Position numbers and translations under genes: made by a program
Shown here: positions 1-6,079 of the stretch, piece after piece
How positions within the stretch are numbered: position 1 is the first letter of the stretch
Layout: every line of letters starts with the position of its first letter
Assembly: GCA_028277195.1 (NCBI GenBank)
Contig: JANQGS010000191.1
Location: 1-7,999 of the forward strand
DNA from: Candidatus Gastranaerophilales bacterium
GTDB taxonomy: Bacteria > Cyanobacteriota > Vampirovibrionia > Gastranaerophilales > UBA9971
Length of the DNA: 7,999 nt
Direction of reading: 5' to 3'
The notes under the pieces: model-generated
Databases searched by the model: none
Told to the model about the DNA's origin: nothing
What the model saw: only the letters and a program-made list of their open reading frames with translations

Positions 1-191
1 ACGAAGATTTTCAACAAAAGGTAAAAGAACTCTCATCATCATATAATACCGACGAAAAAGTGGTTTATGAGCAAATGGCAAAGAACCCCTCACTTGCACA
101 GGGGCTTTCCCAGCAAATAATGAGCCAAAAAATTGTTAATTACCTTTTGGAAAATAATGAAGTAAAATATATTGAGGACAATTCAGATTAA
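1..191 (+). CDS. tig: Trigger factor, C-terminal end (partial)
   Basis: This is the last 62 codons of a gene that begins before the window; the reading frame starts at base 3 and ends with TAA at 189-191. The helical peptide contains the pattern YEQMAKNPSLAQGL, then SQKIVNYLLENNEVKY and an acidic tail. It resembles the end of the trigger factor C-terminal domain, where a late helix (xxKxxxYLLENxEV) is typical. Trigger factor is the ribosome-associated peptidyl-prolyl isomerase and chaperone that receives nascent chains in the cytosol. Its position directly before clpP and clpX is the common bacterial order tig-clpP-clpX, and this supports the call as much as the short peptide does. The stop codon overlaps the clpP ribosome binding site, so the genes are probably co-transcribed and may be translationally coupled. 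The chaperone and PPIase domains are not in view. Confidence 0.78.
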   Translation, partial: EDFQQKVKELSSSYNTDEKVVYEQMAKNPSLAQGLSQQIMSQKIVNYLLENNEVKYIEDNSD

Positions 192-206
192 GGAAAGGTC
201 ATACTT

Positions 207-827
207 ATGGGAATAATTGAAAACGCTTACGTGCCTGTAGTCATAGAACAATCAAGCCGGGGGGAAAGGTCATTTGATATTTTTTCCAGGCTGTTAAGGG
301 AAAGAATAATATTCCTCGGGACTCCCGTGGACGACATGGTAGCCAACCTTATAGTAGCCCAGTTGCTGTTACTGGATTCCGAGAATCCTGAAAAAGACAT
401 TATGCTCTATATAAACAGCCCCGGCGGAAGCGTAACCGCGGGCCTGGCCATATTTGACACAATGCAGCACATAAGGGCGGACGTTAATACAATCTGTCTC
501 GGGCAGGCGGCAAGCATGGGCGCGTTCCTGCTGGCGGCGGGCACAAAAGGCAAGCGCATGGCGCTGCCTCACTCAAGAATACTTATTCACCAGCCTCTTG
601 GCGGGGCACAGGGCCAGGCAACGGATATAGAAATCCAGGCCGCCGAAATCGTCAGGATTAAAAGAACCCTTAACGAGCTCCTGGCAAAGAATACAGGCCA
701 GAGCTTCAAGAAAATCGAAAAAGATACCGATAGAGATTATATTATGTCTCCGCAGGAAGCGGTTGAATATGGCATGGTAGATAAAGTAATAACAAAACTG
801 GAGAAAAAAGAGGAATCTGATGGCTAA
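207..827 (+). CDS. clpP: ATP-dependent Clp protease proteolytic subunit ClpP
   Basis: Serine peptidase (family S14) that forms the double-heptamer degradation chamber fed by Clp/Hsp100 ATPases in the cytosol. The 206-residue length is normal. The catalytic triad is complete: Ser103 in [10 protein letters not shown], His128 in [10 protein letters not shown] and Asp177 in [10 protein letters not shown]. The spacings of 25 and 49 residues match those of E. coli ClpP. The glycine-rich INSPGGSV stretch at about 70-76 lines the substrate strand. The N-terminus ([19 protein letters not shown] from residue 8) aligns with the mature end of other ClpPs, so only about six or seven residues would be removed as propeptide. 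ATG 207 is chosen because AAGGAAAGG (190-198) lies 8 nt upstream; that site overlaps the tig stop. The gene's last 8 bases overlap the clpX start. The high conservation leaves no realistic alternative. Confidence 0.98.
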   Translation: MGIIENAYVPVVIEQSSRGERSFDIFSRLLRERIIFLGTPVDDMVANLIVAQLLLLDSENPEKDIMLYINSPGGSVTAGLAIFDTMQHIRADVNTICLGQAASMGAFLLAAGTKGKRMALPHSRILIHQPLGGAQGQATDIEIQAAEIVRIKRTLNELLAKNTGQSFKKIEKDTDRDYIMSPQEAVEYGMVDKVITKLEKKEESDG

Positions 828-2169
828 GCGTGATGACAGCCGCCTGAAATGTTCATTTTGCGGTAAAACACAGGACCAGGTAAAAAAACTCATTGCCGGG
901 CCCGAAGTTTATATATGCGACGAGTGCGTTGACCTGTGTAACGAAATCCTCGACGAGGAATTCCTTGACGGGCAGGAGGGAGAAGAGCAGAAAAAAGCCG
1001 CCCCCGCAATGGCGGAAGTGCCAAAGCCCCAGGACATAAAGGAATACCTTGACCTGCACATAGTAGGCCAGGACGACGCGAAAAAGCAACTGGCGGTTGC
1101 CGTGTATAACCACTATAAAAGAATTAACCACAACCTTAAAAACAATAGCGAAGAAGAGAATAGTGAAAGCATTGAAATACAAAAGAGCAATATCCTGCTC
1201 GTGGGACCGACCGGAAGCGGGAAAACCCTCCTTGCGCAGACACTGGCGCAGATGCTCAATGTCCCGTTCGCCGTGGCGGACGCCACCACTCTTACTGAAG
1301 CCGGGTATGTGGGCGATGACGTTGAGAATATACTTTTAAGACTTTACCAGAATGCTGAGTTCGATGCCGCAAGAGCGGAAAGAGGCATTATTTACATAGA
1401 TGAAATCGATAAAATAGCAAGAAAGTCCGAAAACCCCAGCATTACGAGGGACGTTAGCGGGGAAGGCGTGCAGCAGGCCCTTTTGAAAATGATTGAGGGA
1501 ACGCTCGCCAACGTGCCCCCGCAGGGCGGGAGAAAACACCCTCACCAGGAGTTTATCCAGATAGATACTTCCAACATCCTCTTTATTGTAGGCGGTGCGT
1601 TTGTCGGGCTTGACAAAATAGTTGACGCCAGGGCGGGTTCAGGCAAGACGTTCGGTTTTGGCGCGACCGGGCCAAAGGCTGCGTATGAAAGGGAGTTAAA
1701 GCAGGCCAAGATACTCAAAAACCTTATACCTGAAGACCTCATTAAATTCGGGCTTATCCCTGAATTTATCGGCAGGGTTCCCGTTTACGCGGTGCTTGAC
1801 CCTCTGGACGAGGAGGCTCTCGTTAAAATCCTTACAGAGCCTAAGAACGCTATTATCAAGCAGTACCAGGAACTGCTTAAAATGGATAACGTTAAGCTCG
1901 AATTTGAGGACGAGGCGATAAAACAGGTTGCCATGGAAGCAATAAAAAGAAAAACAGGCGCGCGGGCACTGCGGTCCATTGTTGAGGAGATGATTACCGA
2001 TATTATGTATGAAGTGCCTTCCAGGACCGATATTAAGGTATTTACCGTTACTCCCGAAATGGTAAGGAAAAAGGAAACCGTAGTCGCAGAGCTGCTTCAT
2101 CTTGATAAGGCAAAGAAAAACAGGAGAAAACCCCGGCAGGAAACCGCCAAAAATGAGGAAATCGCCTGA
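820..2169 (+). CDS. clpX: ATP-dependent Clp protease ATP-binding subunit ClpX
   Basis: Hexameric AAA+ unfoldase that recognises tagged or damaged proteins and threads them into ClpP. At 449 residues it is slightly longer than many ClpX proteins because of a basic C-terminal tail. Visible parts in order: a C4 zinc-binding domain (Cys11, Cys14, Cys33, Cys36); Walker A GPTGSGKT at 129-136; pore-1 loop GYVG at 162-165; Walker B IIYIDEID around 190-197; the RKH pore loop at 238-240; and sensor-2 KTGAR at 378-382 with the small AAA+ domain. The ClpP-docking tripeptide, IGF in E. coli, is FGF here (278-280). The ATG at 820 is preceded by AGAGGAA at 809-815. The start codon sits inside the end of clpP (ATGGCTAA overlap), which indicates translational coupling and matched ClpX and ClpP levels. 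No GC-rich terminator follows. Confidence 0.98.
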   Translation: MAKRDDSRLKCSFCGKTQDQVKKLIAGPEVYICDECVDLCNEILDEEFLDGQEGEEQKKAAPAMAEVPKPQDIKEYLDLHIVGQDDAKKQLAVAVYNHYKRINHNLKNNSEEENSESIEIQKSNILLVGPTGSGKTLLAQTLAQMLNVPFAVADATTLTEAGYVGDDVENILLRLYQNAEFDAARAERGIIYIDEIDKIARKSENPSITRDVSGEGVQQALLKMIEGTLANVPPQGGRKHPHQEFIQIDTSNILFIVGGAFVGLDKIVDARAGSGKTFGFGATGPKAAYERELKQAKILKNLIPEDLIKFGLIPEFIGRVPVYAVLDPLDEEALVKILTEPKNAIIKQYQELLKMDNVKLEFEDEAIKQVAMEAIKRKTGARALRSIVEEMITDIMYEVPSRTDIKVFTVTPEMVRKKETVVAELLHLDKAKKNRRKPRQETAKNEEIA

Positions 2170-2191
2170 TAAAATTTTTTGAAAAAAAATT

Positions 2192-2211
2192 ATACTTTAG
2201 TATTAAAGTAT
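2192..2211. repeat. 8-bp inverted repeat overlapping a putative -35 element
   Basis: The arms ATACTTTA (2192-2199) and TAAAGTAT (2204-2211) are perfect reverse complements around the 4-base spacer GTAT. The right arm covers the likely -35 element of the promoter for the small membrane-protein genes. The repeat could be an operator. It is a poor terminator candidate because it contains almost no GC and has no T-run after it. In such AT-rich DNA it may also be chance. Confidence 0.4.
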
Positions 2212-2231
2212 TCCTTCGAAAATGATATTAT
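2203..2231 (+). promoter_or_regulatory. Putative extended -10 promoter for the DUF948/YtxH gene block
   Basis: TGATATTAT at 2223-2231 is an extended -10 (TG-N-TATTAT, five of six bases of TATAAT). A weak -35, TTAAAG, lies at 2203-2208 with a 17-bp spacer. Transcription would start near 2238, giving a leader of about 25 nt. The 93-bp gap after clpX also contains an A/T tract (2171-2190) but no strong intrinsic terminator, so read-through from clpX remains possible. Confidence 0.45.
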
Positions 2232-2262
2232 ATAAATATAAGAAAGTTTTTAAATACGTTTT

Positions 2263-2646
2263 ATGACACAAGATTTACTTATTTTTGCGACAATTGAGCT
2301 ATTAGTATTTTGTATTGTCCTGTATTTAATAATAAGGGCAAATATTTACGTTAATACGCTGCAAAAAGAGGTTAATGAGCTTTATATCTATTTCCCGGTG
2401 ACAATCAGGGATATAAAAAGCGATTTAAAGGGTTTTAATGAGACACTGCGGAGAAACCTTGACGCGCAAGCACTGGATGCCAGGGAAATCGGTTTTTTGG
2501 CCGGGAAAATATTCTCGGAAATTGTATTTGCGAGGTTTTCTGTTTTCCCTTTTAAAAAAAAGTTGGTTTTAACTTCAATAATGTTAAAATTATGGAAAAT
2601 ACGAGAGAGGATTAAGTTAACATTTTTAAAAATTTTTTTAAAGTAA
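2263..2646 (+). CDS. Small single-span membrane protein, probable diverged DUF948-like
   Basis: The protein has 127 residues. A hydrophobic helix at about 5-24 would span or anchor in the membrane. It is followed by a polar helical stretch (about 30-75) and a basic, amphipathic C-terminus (about 95-127, rich in Lys, Arg, Phe and Leu). It has no enzyme motif. Lined up without gaps against the product at 2955-3332, it shares VN[T/S]LQ (residues 30-34 here, 41-45 there) and, 18 residues further on, IR[D/E]I. Both proteins end in a basic ...FLK or ...LFK tail. I infer it is a diverged paralogue of that DUF948-like protein. ATG 2263 is the only reasonable start because an in-frame TAA lies at 2251-2253. 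Its Shine-Dalgarno site is poor (AGAAAG about 16 nt upstream), so translation may be weak. The gene is visibly more AT-rich than clpX. Function unknown. Confidence 0.75.
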   Translation: MTQDLLIFATIELLVFCIVLYLIIRANIYVNTLQKEVNELYIYFPVTIRDIKSDLKGFNETLRRNLDAQALDAREIGFLAGKIFSEIVFARFSVFPFKKKLVLTSIMLKLWKIRERIKLTFLKIFLK

Positions 2647-2679
2647 TCAAACCGAAAAGCATTTCACTGGAGGATAAAC

Positions 2680-2943
2680 ATGTCAAAAAACTCTGATGAT
2701 TCAATTATTTTTGTAGCAGGAACACTTCTAGGCATCCTGTCAGGCGTTATAGCCGGTTTAACGCTCTCTCCCCGCTCAGGTAAGGAAATGCGGGAGGAAA
2801 TAGTTAAAAAGGTTTCCTCTGACTCAATAATGAAAGTTAAATACGGCATTGAAAAACAAATAAACAAAATACAGGAAGCGCTGAAAGCGGACAGGCTGGC
2901 AGCCGCCAAGCAAAAGGAAGAAGAAGCAGAAGCACTATATTAG
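2680..2943 (+). CDS. YtxH-like small membrane protein, copy 1
   Basis: An 87-residue protein of the YtxH-like family (named for B. subtilis YtxH, a general-stress protein of unknown biochemical role). The glycine-rich membrane helix at about 9-28 runs directly into the family signature LSPRSGKEMREE (about 28-39), the counterpart of the usual LAPxSGxETR. A charged helix follows, ending in an Ala/Lys/Glu-rich tail (about 66-85) likely to be coiled coil. It has no signal peptidase site, so it probably stays anchored with most of its mass on one side of the membrane. GGAGGA (2669-2674) lies 5 nt before the ATG. The gene follows its neighbour by 33 nt with no promoter that I can see, and its TAG stop forms part of the next gene's ribosome binding site. 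These points indicate one operon. Confidence 0.88.
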   Translation: MSKNSDDSIIFVAGTLLGILSGVIAGLTLSPRSGKEMREEIVKKVSSDSIMKVKYGIEKQINKIQEALKADRLAAAKQKEEEAEALY

Positions 2944-2957
2944 GAGGTTTTATATTG
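2941..2957 (+). promoter_or_regulatory. Shine-Dalgarno that sets a TTG start
   Basis: AGGAGG at 2942-2947 shares bases with the TAG stop codon of the upstream gene (2941-2943). It lies 7 nt before the TTG at 2955. No ATG or GTG occurs in frame near this site; the next in-frame ATG is codon 9, without a suitable ribosome binding site. The TTG start is therefore well supported. Confidence 0.85.
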
Positions 2958-3332
2958 GACACTATACCGCAAGCATTAATGCAGCCATTAGAATTATTCG
3001 TTTACGTTTCACTCGTCCTGGTGCTTATAACAGGCATTTTCCTGATAAAGCTCCTGCTGGACACCTCAAACCTTGTTAACAGCCTTCAGGACTTTATCAA
3101 GGTTACCCGGGTCGAGCTTGAGCCGGCAATAAGGGAAATTAACGGCACCCTGACAAATATTAACAACATCTCCTCAAGGATTAACAGCCAGGTTGACAAC
3201 ATTAACAGCGGCCTGGAAAAAGGAGGCCGCTTAATTTCCGATAACTCGGCCAAAGTTTATAAAAATGCCAGGGTCATGGGCTCACAGCTAAAAGAAACTT
3301 TAATATCAGTGGCAAGAGTGCTTTTTAAATAA
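2955..3332 (+). CDS. DUF948-like (YtxG-type) membrane protein
   Basis: A 125-residue protein starting at TTG. A hydrophobic helix at about 14-35 is followed by a long polar helical region (about 38-110) with many Asn, Ile, Leu and Ser in heptad-like spacing, for example INGTLTNINNISSRINSQVDNIN. This is the architecture of the DUF948/YtxG family, whose biochemical function is not known. In B. subtilis ytxG lies next to ytxH in a stress operon, and here the gene is flanked on both sides by ytxH-like genes, which supports the assignment. The product probably forms oligomers through its coiled coil beside the membrane. The C-terminus is basic (VARVLFK). It is spaced 11 nt after copy 1 of the YtxH-like gene and 25 nt before copy 2, so it is very likely co-transcribed with them. 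Confidence 0.82.
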   Translation: MDTIPQALMQPLELFVYVSLVLVLITGIFLIKLLLDTSNLVNSLQDFIKVTRVELEPAIREINGTLTNINNISSRINSQVDNINSGLEKGGRLISDNSAKVYKNARVMGSQLKETLISVARVLFK

Positions 3333-3357
3333 TTTTAGAAAAGAAAGGAGAATTATT

Positions 3358-3618
3358 ATGTCAGTTGGAAAATTTGTAGCAGGATTTTTAGTCGGCGGAG
3401 CAGTCGGCGGTATACTCGGCATTCTTCTTGCGCCCCAGTCAGGCGAGGAAACCAGGGGATTAATTTCCGAAAAGTCCCAGGAACTTTACAATGACACTGA
3501 GGAATCCCTAAAAGAACTGCAATGTAAGGCAAACACAGTAATTGACGACATTCAGCAAAAAGGTGACGAGCTGCTGGCTAAAATCCAGGATGTTATTAAG
3601 GAAAAAACCTGTTCATAA
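3358..3618 (+). CDS. YtxH-like small membrane protein, copy 2
   Basis: An 86-residue YtxH-like protein. The Gly-rich membrane helix (FVAGFLVGGAVGGILG, about 6-21) leads into LLAPQSGEETR (about 23-33), which is the family's typical form. A charged helix to the C-terminus carries two cysteines, one of them at the penultimate residue. Copy 1 shows the same skeleton at identical spacing (FVAG, then Gly residues, then [S/A]PxSG[K/E]ExR), so the two are paralogues. Beyond that signature the tails have diverged, which suggests different partners or roles. AAAGGAG lies about 8 nt before ATG 3358. The gene is the last of the + strand block; its stop codon is 14 bp from the stop codon of convergent mnmG. 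Confidence 0.9.
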   Translation: MSVGKFVAGFLVGGAVGGILGILLAPQSGEETRGLISEKSQELYNDTEESLKELQCKANTVIDDIQQKGDELLAKIQDVIKEKTCS

Positions 3619-3620
3619 TG

Positions 3621-3645
3621 GAGCAGTGACACTTAAAAGTTGCTC
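3621..3645. other. Weak inverted repeat between convergent gene ends
   Basis: GAGCA (3621-3625) pairs with TGCTC (3641-3645). An inner ACT/AGT can pair only if five bases bulge out. The short space between the two convergent stop codons lies within it. No T-run follows on either strand, so it is at best a weak bidirectional terminator; no better terminator is visible for either gene. Confidence 0.25.
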
Positions 3646-5483
3646 AGGAGCTCTCGCCTTTTGCCTTCTAAAATGACCATTAATATGCTAATATCCGCCG
3701 GGCTTACCCCGCCAATTCTGGCGGCCTGCGCAAGGTTAAGCGGCCTGATTTTTGATAGCCGGTCACGAGACTCCTGTGATAACTGCTTAATCCCCTGATA
3801 GTCTATTTCTGCCGGAATTTTTATCTTTTCCAGCTTGCCGGCCTGGTCTATCTGGCTGTTCTGGCGTTCGATGTAGCCGGCATACTTTAGCACAACCTCT
3901 ACCTGCTCGCATACTTCCCCCGGAAGAGCAACCGGACTTAAAGCGTTTATATCACTGTATTTTAGCTCAGGACGCCTTATTAAGTCAGCAAGAGCATAGG
4001 TATTATGAGGTCCTTCGCCGTATTTAACACGTGTAGACTTTAACCTGTCTATTTCCTGTTTTATAAGCCTTTGTTTTTCCCGGAAACAGCCGAAACGCTC
4101 CGGGCTAATCAAGCCAATTTCATACCCGAGAGGGGTTAGACGTGTATCAGCATTATCCTGCCTTAATATAAGACGGTATTCAGAACGGGATGTCAGCATT
4201 CTGTAGGGTTCTTCTATGTCTTTGGTCACAAGGTCGTCTATAAGCGTTCCTGTGTAAGAACTGCTTCTTGATAAAGTTATCATTTCCTTATTATCAACAA
4301 GCCTTGCGGCGTTAATGCCTGCTACAAGCCCCTGCGCGGCGGCTTCTTCATACCCGCTTGTTCCGTTTATCTGGCCGGCGCAGAATAGCCCTTCAATGCT
4401 CTTTGCCATAAGGGTATGTGATAATTGAACAGCCGGAACATAGTCATATTCTACCGCATAGGCGGGTTTTACCATCCATACGTTCTCCAGTCCGGGCAGG
4501 GAGCGCAGCATTTTTATCTGAACATCAACAGGCAAACTGGTTGAGAAGCCCTGAACATATGTTTCATAAGTATCTTTGCCCTCCGGCTCGATAAATATAT
4601 GGTGAGAATCCCTGTCAGAAAACCTTACAAACTTATCTTCTATGGACGGGCAGTATCTTGGGCCTGCTCCCTGTATAAGCCCGCTATAAAGCGGTGACTT
4701 ATCAAGGTTTGCCAGGATAACATCCCTGGTTTGCTTTGTGGTCCTGGTAAGGTGGCAGGGAATTTGTTCTCTCACGGGCCTGCCCGGACTGAATGAAAAG
4801 AAGTTAAGCTCTTTATCACCGGGCTGTACAGTCATTTTAGAGAAATCAATCGTTCTTGAGTCAACCCTGGCAGGTGTTCCGGTCTTTAGCTTTTTAACAG
4901 TGAACCCTAATTTTTTTAAAGAGCCGGATAGTCCCACAGCGGGCATTTCAGCAAGCCGACCGGCGGGAAAAGATTGCAGCCCGATAAATATTTTACCGCA
5001 CAGCGATGTTCCGGTAGTTAGAATAACTGCTTTAGCTTTATATTCCAGACCTAATTCATCTATAACACCGCATACCCTTTCATTATTAACCAATAAATCG
5101 ACTACCGTACATTGTTTCAGGAAAAGATTTTCCTGCTGCTCAAGCAGTTTGCGCATATATAGCATGTATTCCTTCTTGTCGGATTGCGCCCTGAGTGCCC
5201 TGACAGCCGGGCCTTTGCTGGAATTGAGCATTTTCATCTGCAAATACGTGGCATCTGCCGCTATACCCATAACACCGCCAAGAGCGTCCACCTCCCGTAC
5301 AAGGTTGGATTTTGCCGGGCCGCCTATGGCAGGGTTGCATGGCATGGTTGCTATATTTTCAAGATTAAGGGTAGTTAACAGGGTTTTTGCGCCCAGCCTG
5401 GAGGAGGCCAGGGCGGCCTCGCAGCCTGCATGACCTGACCCTGCTATTATCACATCAAATTCAAATCTTTCAAACATAAGCAT
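3633..5483 (-). CDS. mnmG: tRNA uridine-5-carboxymethylaminomethyl modification enzyme MnmG (GidA)
   Basis: FAD-dependent partner of the GTPase MnmE. The complex adds a carboxymethylaminomethyl (or aminomethyl) group to U34 of certain tRNAs, using methylenetetrahydrofolate, and so tunes wobble decoding. The 616-residue length is full for the family. Visible elements are the FAD-binding Rossmann motif GSGHAG at 15-20 (usually GAGHAG), Cys49 in MPCNPAIGG, Cys278 in [11 protein letters not shown] (the two cysteines conserved in E. coli MnmG), the second flavin-side motif [18 protein letters not shown] at about 368-385, and the C-terminal helical domain with KYAGYIERQ and [22 protein letters not shown] used for MnmE and tRNA contact. 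Either Met1 (5483) or Met3 (5477) could start it; neither has a clear Shine-Dalgarno site. mnmE is not next to it here. It is convergent with the YtxH block and divergent from the HU gene. Confidence 0.97.
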   Translation of the reverse strand: MLMFERFEFDVIIAGSGHAGCEAALASSRLGAKTLLTTLNLENIATMPCNPAIGGPAKSNLVREVDALGGVMGIAADATYLQMKMLNSSKGPAVRALRAQSDKKEYMLYMRKLLEQQENLFLKQCTVVDLLVNNERVCGVIDELGLEYKAKAVILTTGTSLCGKIFIGLQSFPAGRLAEMPAVGLSGSLKKLGFTVKKLKTGTPARVDSRTIDFSKMTVQPGDKELNFFSFSPGRPVREQIPCHLTRTTKQTRDVILANLDKSPLYSGLIQGAGPRYCPSIEDKFVRFSDRDSHHIFIEPEGKDTYETYVQGFSTSLPVDVQIKMLRSLPGLENVWMVKPAYAVEYDYVPAVQLSHTLMAKSIEGLFCAGQINGTSGYEEAAAQGLVAGINAARLVDNKEMITLSRSSSYTGTLIDDLVTKDIEEPYRMLTSRSEYRLILRQDNADTRLTPLGYEIGLISPERFGCFREKQRLIKQEIDRLKSTRVKYGEGPHNTYALADLIRRPELKYSDINALSPVALPGEVCEQVEVVLKYAGYIERQNSQIDQAGKLEKIKIPAEIDYQGIKQLSQESRDRLSKIRPLNLAQAARIGGVSPADISILMVILEGKRRELLSNF

Positions 5484-5485
5484 AT

Positions 5486-5512
5486 AGTATACTAAAACTA
5501 ATCATACATTAA
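5486..5512 (-). promoter_or_regulatory. Putative mnmG promoter very close to the start codon
   Basis: On the - strand a good -10, TATACT, occupies 5491-5486, with a poor -35 candidate (TTAATG, 5512-5507, 15-bp spacer). The -10 ends 2 nt before ATG 5483, so transcription would begin near 5479-5478, beside the second ATG (5477-5475). If real, it makes a leaderless message starting at Met3. The -10 lies in a 10-bp palindrome, TAGTATACTA (5485-5494). An upstream promoter is an equally possible source. Confidence 0.3.
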
Positions 5513-5521
5513 ACATTAAAC
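5508..5521. repeat. Tandem 7-bp direct repeat in the mnmG/HU intergenic region
   Basis: ATTAAAC occurs twice head to tail, at 5508-5514 and 5515-5521, midway between the divergent mnmG and HU starts. It overlaps the mnmG -35 region. It might be a binding site, but two short AT-rich copies are weak evidence. Confidence 0.25.
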
Positions 5522-5535
5522 TTTTAATAAACCTC

Positions 5536-5563
5536 TTGTGCTTTTTGAGATTATAAATATAAT
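5536..5563 (+). promoter_or_regulatory. Promoter of the HU gene
   Basis: A perfect -10, TATAAT, lies at 5558-5563. A -35 of TTGTGC at 5536-5541 stands 16 bp upstream and keeps the TTG. Transcription would start near 5570, giving a leader of about 36 nt that ends in AAAGGAGA (5593-5600), 5 nt before ATG 5606. The consensus -10 and strong ribosome binding site fit an abundant nucleoid protein. Confidence 0.65.
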
Positions 5564-5605
5564 ATTATTTGTGGGTTATTGGTTTTTTTTTGAAAGGAGA
5601 CTCAA

Positions 5606-5881
5606 ATGAACAAAGAAGAATTAGTGCAAGAAGTAGCAAAAAAAGCTAAAGCTACTCAAAAAGACGTTGCTGAAGTATTATCAGCTTTTGTGGATGTAGT
5701 GGAAAAGACAGTTTCAAAAGGTAAAAAAGTTACATTAGTTGGCTTTGGAACATTTGAAGCACGCAAGAGAGCAGCCAGGACCGGAAGAAACCCACAAACC
5801 GGTAAGGAAATTAAAATACCTGCTAAAACAGTTCCAACATTTACAGCTGGTAAGAAATTCAAAGAATTAGTGAATAAATAG
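5606..5881 (+). CDS. HU-family DNA-binding nucleoid protein
   Basis: A 91-residue histone-like protein that binds and bends DNA as a dimer, compacting the nucleoid and assisting replication, recombination and transcription. The two N-terminal helices (MNKEELVQEVAKKA and a second from about 18) form the dimer body. The family core VTLVGFGTFEARKRAAR at about 43-59 leads into the DNA-binding beta arm, whose RNPQTGKEIKIPA segment (61-73) holds the intercalating proline and the conserved PROSITE-type signature. The C-terminus TFTAGKKFKELVNK is standard. The length matches HU (about 90) and not the longer IHF subunits, and a single gene suggests a homodimer. It has its own promoter, a strong ribosome binding site and a terminator, so it is monocistronic. 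Codons are biased towards A/T-ending forms such as AAA, GAA and ACA, unlike the GC-richer clpX, as often seen in highly expressed genes. IHF-like function cannot be excluded. Confidence 0.96.
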   Translation: MNKEELVQEVAKKAKATQKDVAEVLSAFVDVVEKTVSKGKKVTLVGFGTFEARKRAARTGRNPQTGKEIKIPAKTVPTFTAGKKFKELVNK

Positions 5882-5907
5882 TAGGAATTTATTTAGTATT
5901 TCGGTTT

Positions 5908-5940
5908 AAAAGCCGGCTGATGTACACAGCCGGCTTTTTT
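5908..5940 (+). terminator. Strong intrinsic terminator after the HU gene
   Basis: The arms AAAAGCCGGCTG (5908-5919) and CAGCCGGCTTTT (5927-5938) are perfect 12-bp reverse complements around a 7-base loop. A run of six T (5935-5940) ends the structure. It stands 26 bp after the HU stop codon. It is the only textbook terminator in the window and separates HU from the EF-hand gene. Confidence 0.93.
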
Positions 5941-5990
5941 AATGTAATTTTTAATATTTTTTTCAAAAAATAGCAATTATTCCAAACAAG

Positions 5991-6019
5991 TTGTTTTTAT
6001 ATATATATCAATATATATA
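5991..6019 (+). promoter_or_regulatory. Putative promoter of the EF-hand protein gene, within an AT palindrome
   Basis: TTGTTT (5991-5996) and TATATA (6014-6019; TATAAA in an alternative register, 6016-6021) are separated by 17 bp. The start would fall near 6026, leaving a leader of about 50 nt. The spacer and -10 coincide with a perfect AT-only inverted repeat: 5995-6006 pairs with 6011-6022 around ATCA. The surrounding intergenic DNA (5941-6070) is almost pure A/T and holds nothing else I can identify. Confidence 0.5.
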
Positions 6020-6062
6020 AAATATTTAAAAAATAAATAATCAACACCATTTTAATGACTTG

Positions 6063-6079
6063 AAAGGAGGATGTCAATG
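6063..6079 (+). promoter_or_regulatory. Shine-Dalgarno that moves the EF-hand gene start to 6077
   Basis: AAAGGAGG occupies 6063-6070 and touches the first possible ATG (6071) with no spacer, which a ribosome could not use well. The second in-frame ATG, at 6077, has a 6-nt spacer, the normal distance. The site is near-perfect, which suggests strong translation. Confidence 0.85.

Noticed and set aside
369..2100. Several open frames of 60-135 codons on the - strand and one on the + strand inside clpP and clpX
   Set aside because: They are out-of-frame shadows of two highly conserved genes and carry no recognisable motif.
2171..2190. A/T tract after clpX as an intrinsic terminator
   Set aside because: The T-run and A-run can pair, but there is no GC stem and no T-run after the structure.
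4738..5433. A 231-codon open frame on the + strand
   Set aside because: It lies wholly antisense to well-conserved mnmG, lacks a convincing ribosome binding site, and its composition is what the complement of MnmG codons gives.
5941..6060. AT-rich stretch as a replication origin
   Set aside because: I see no DnaA-box-like TTATCCACA motifs, and dnaA and dnaN are not nearby; a promoter region explains it better.
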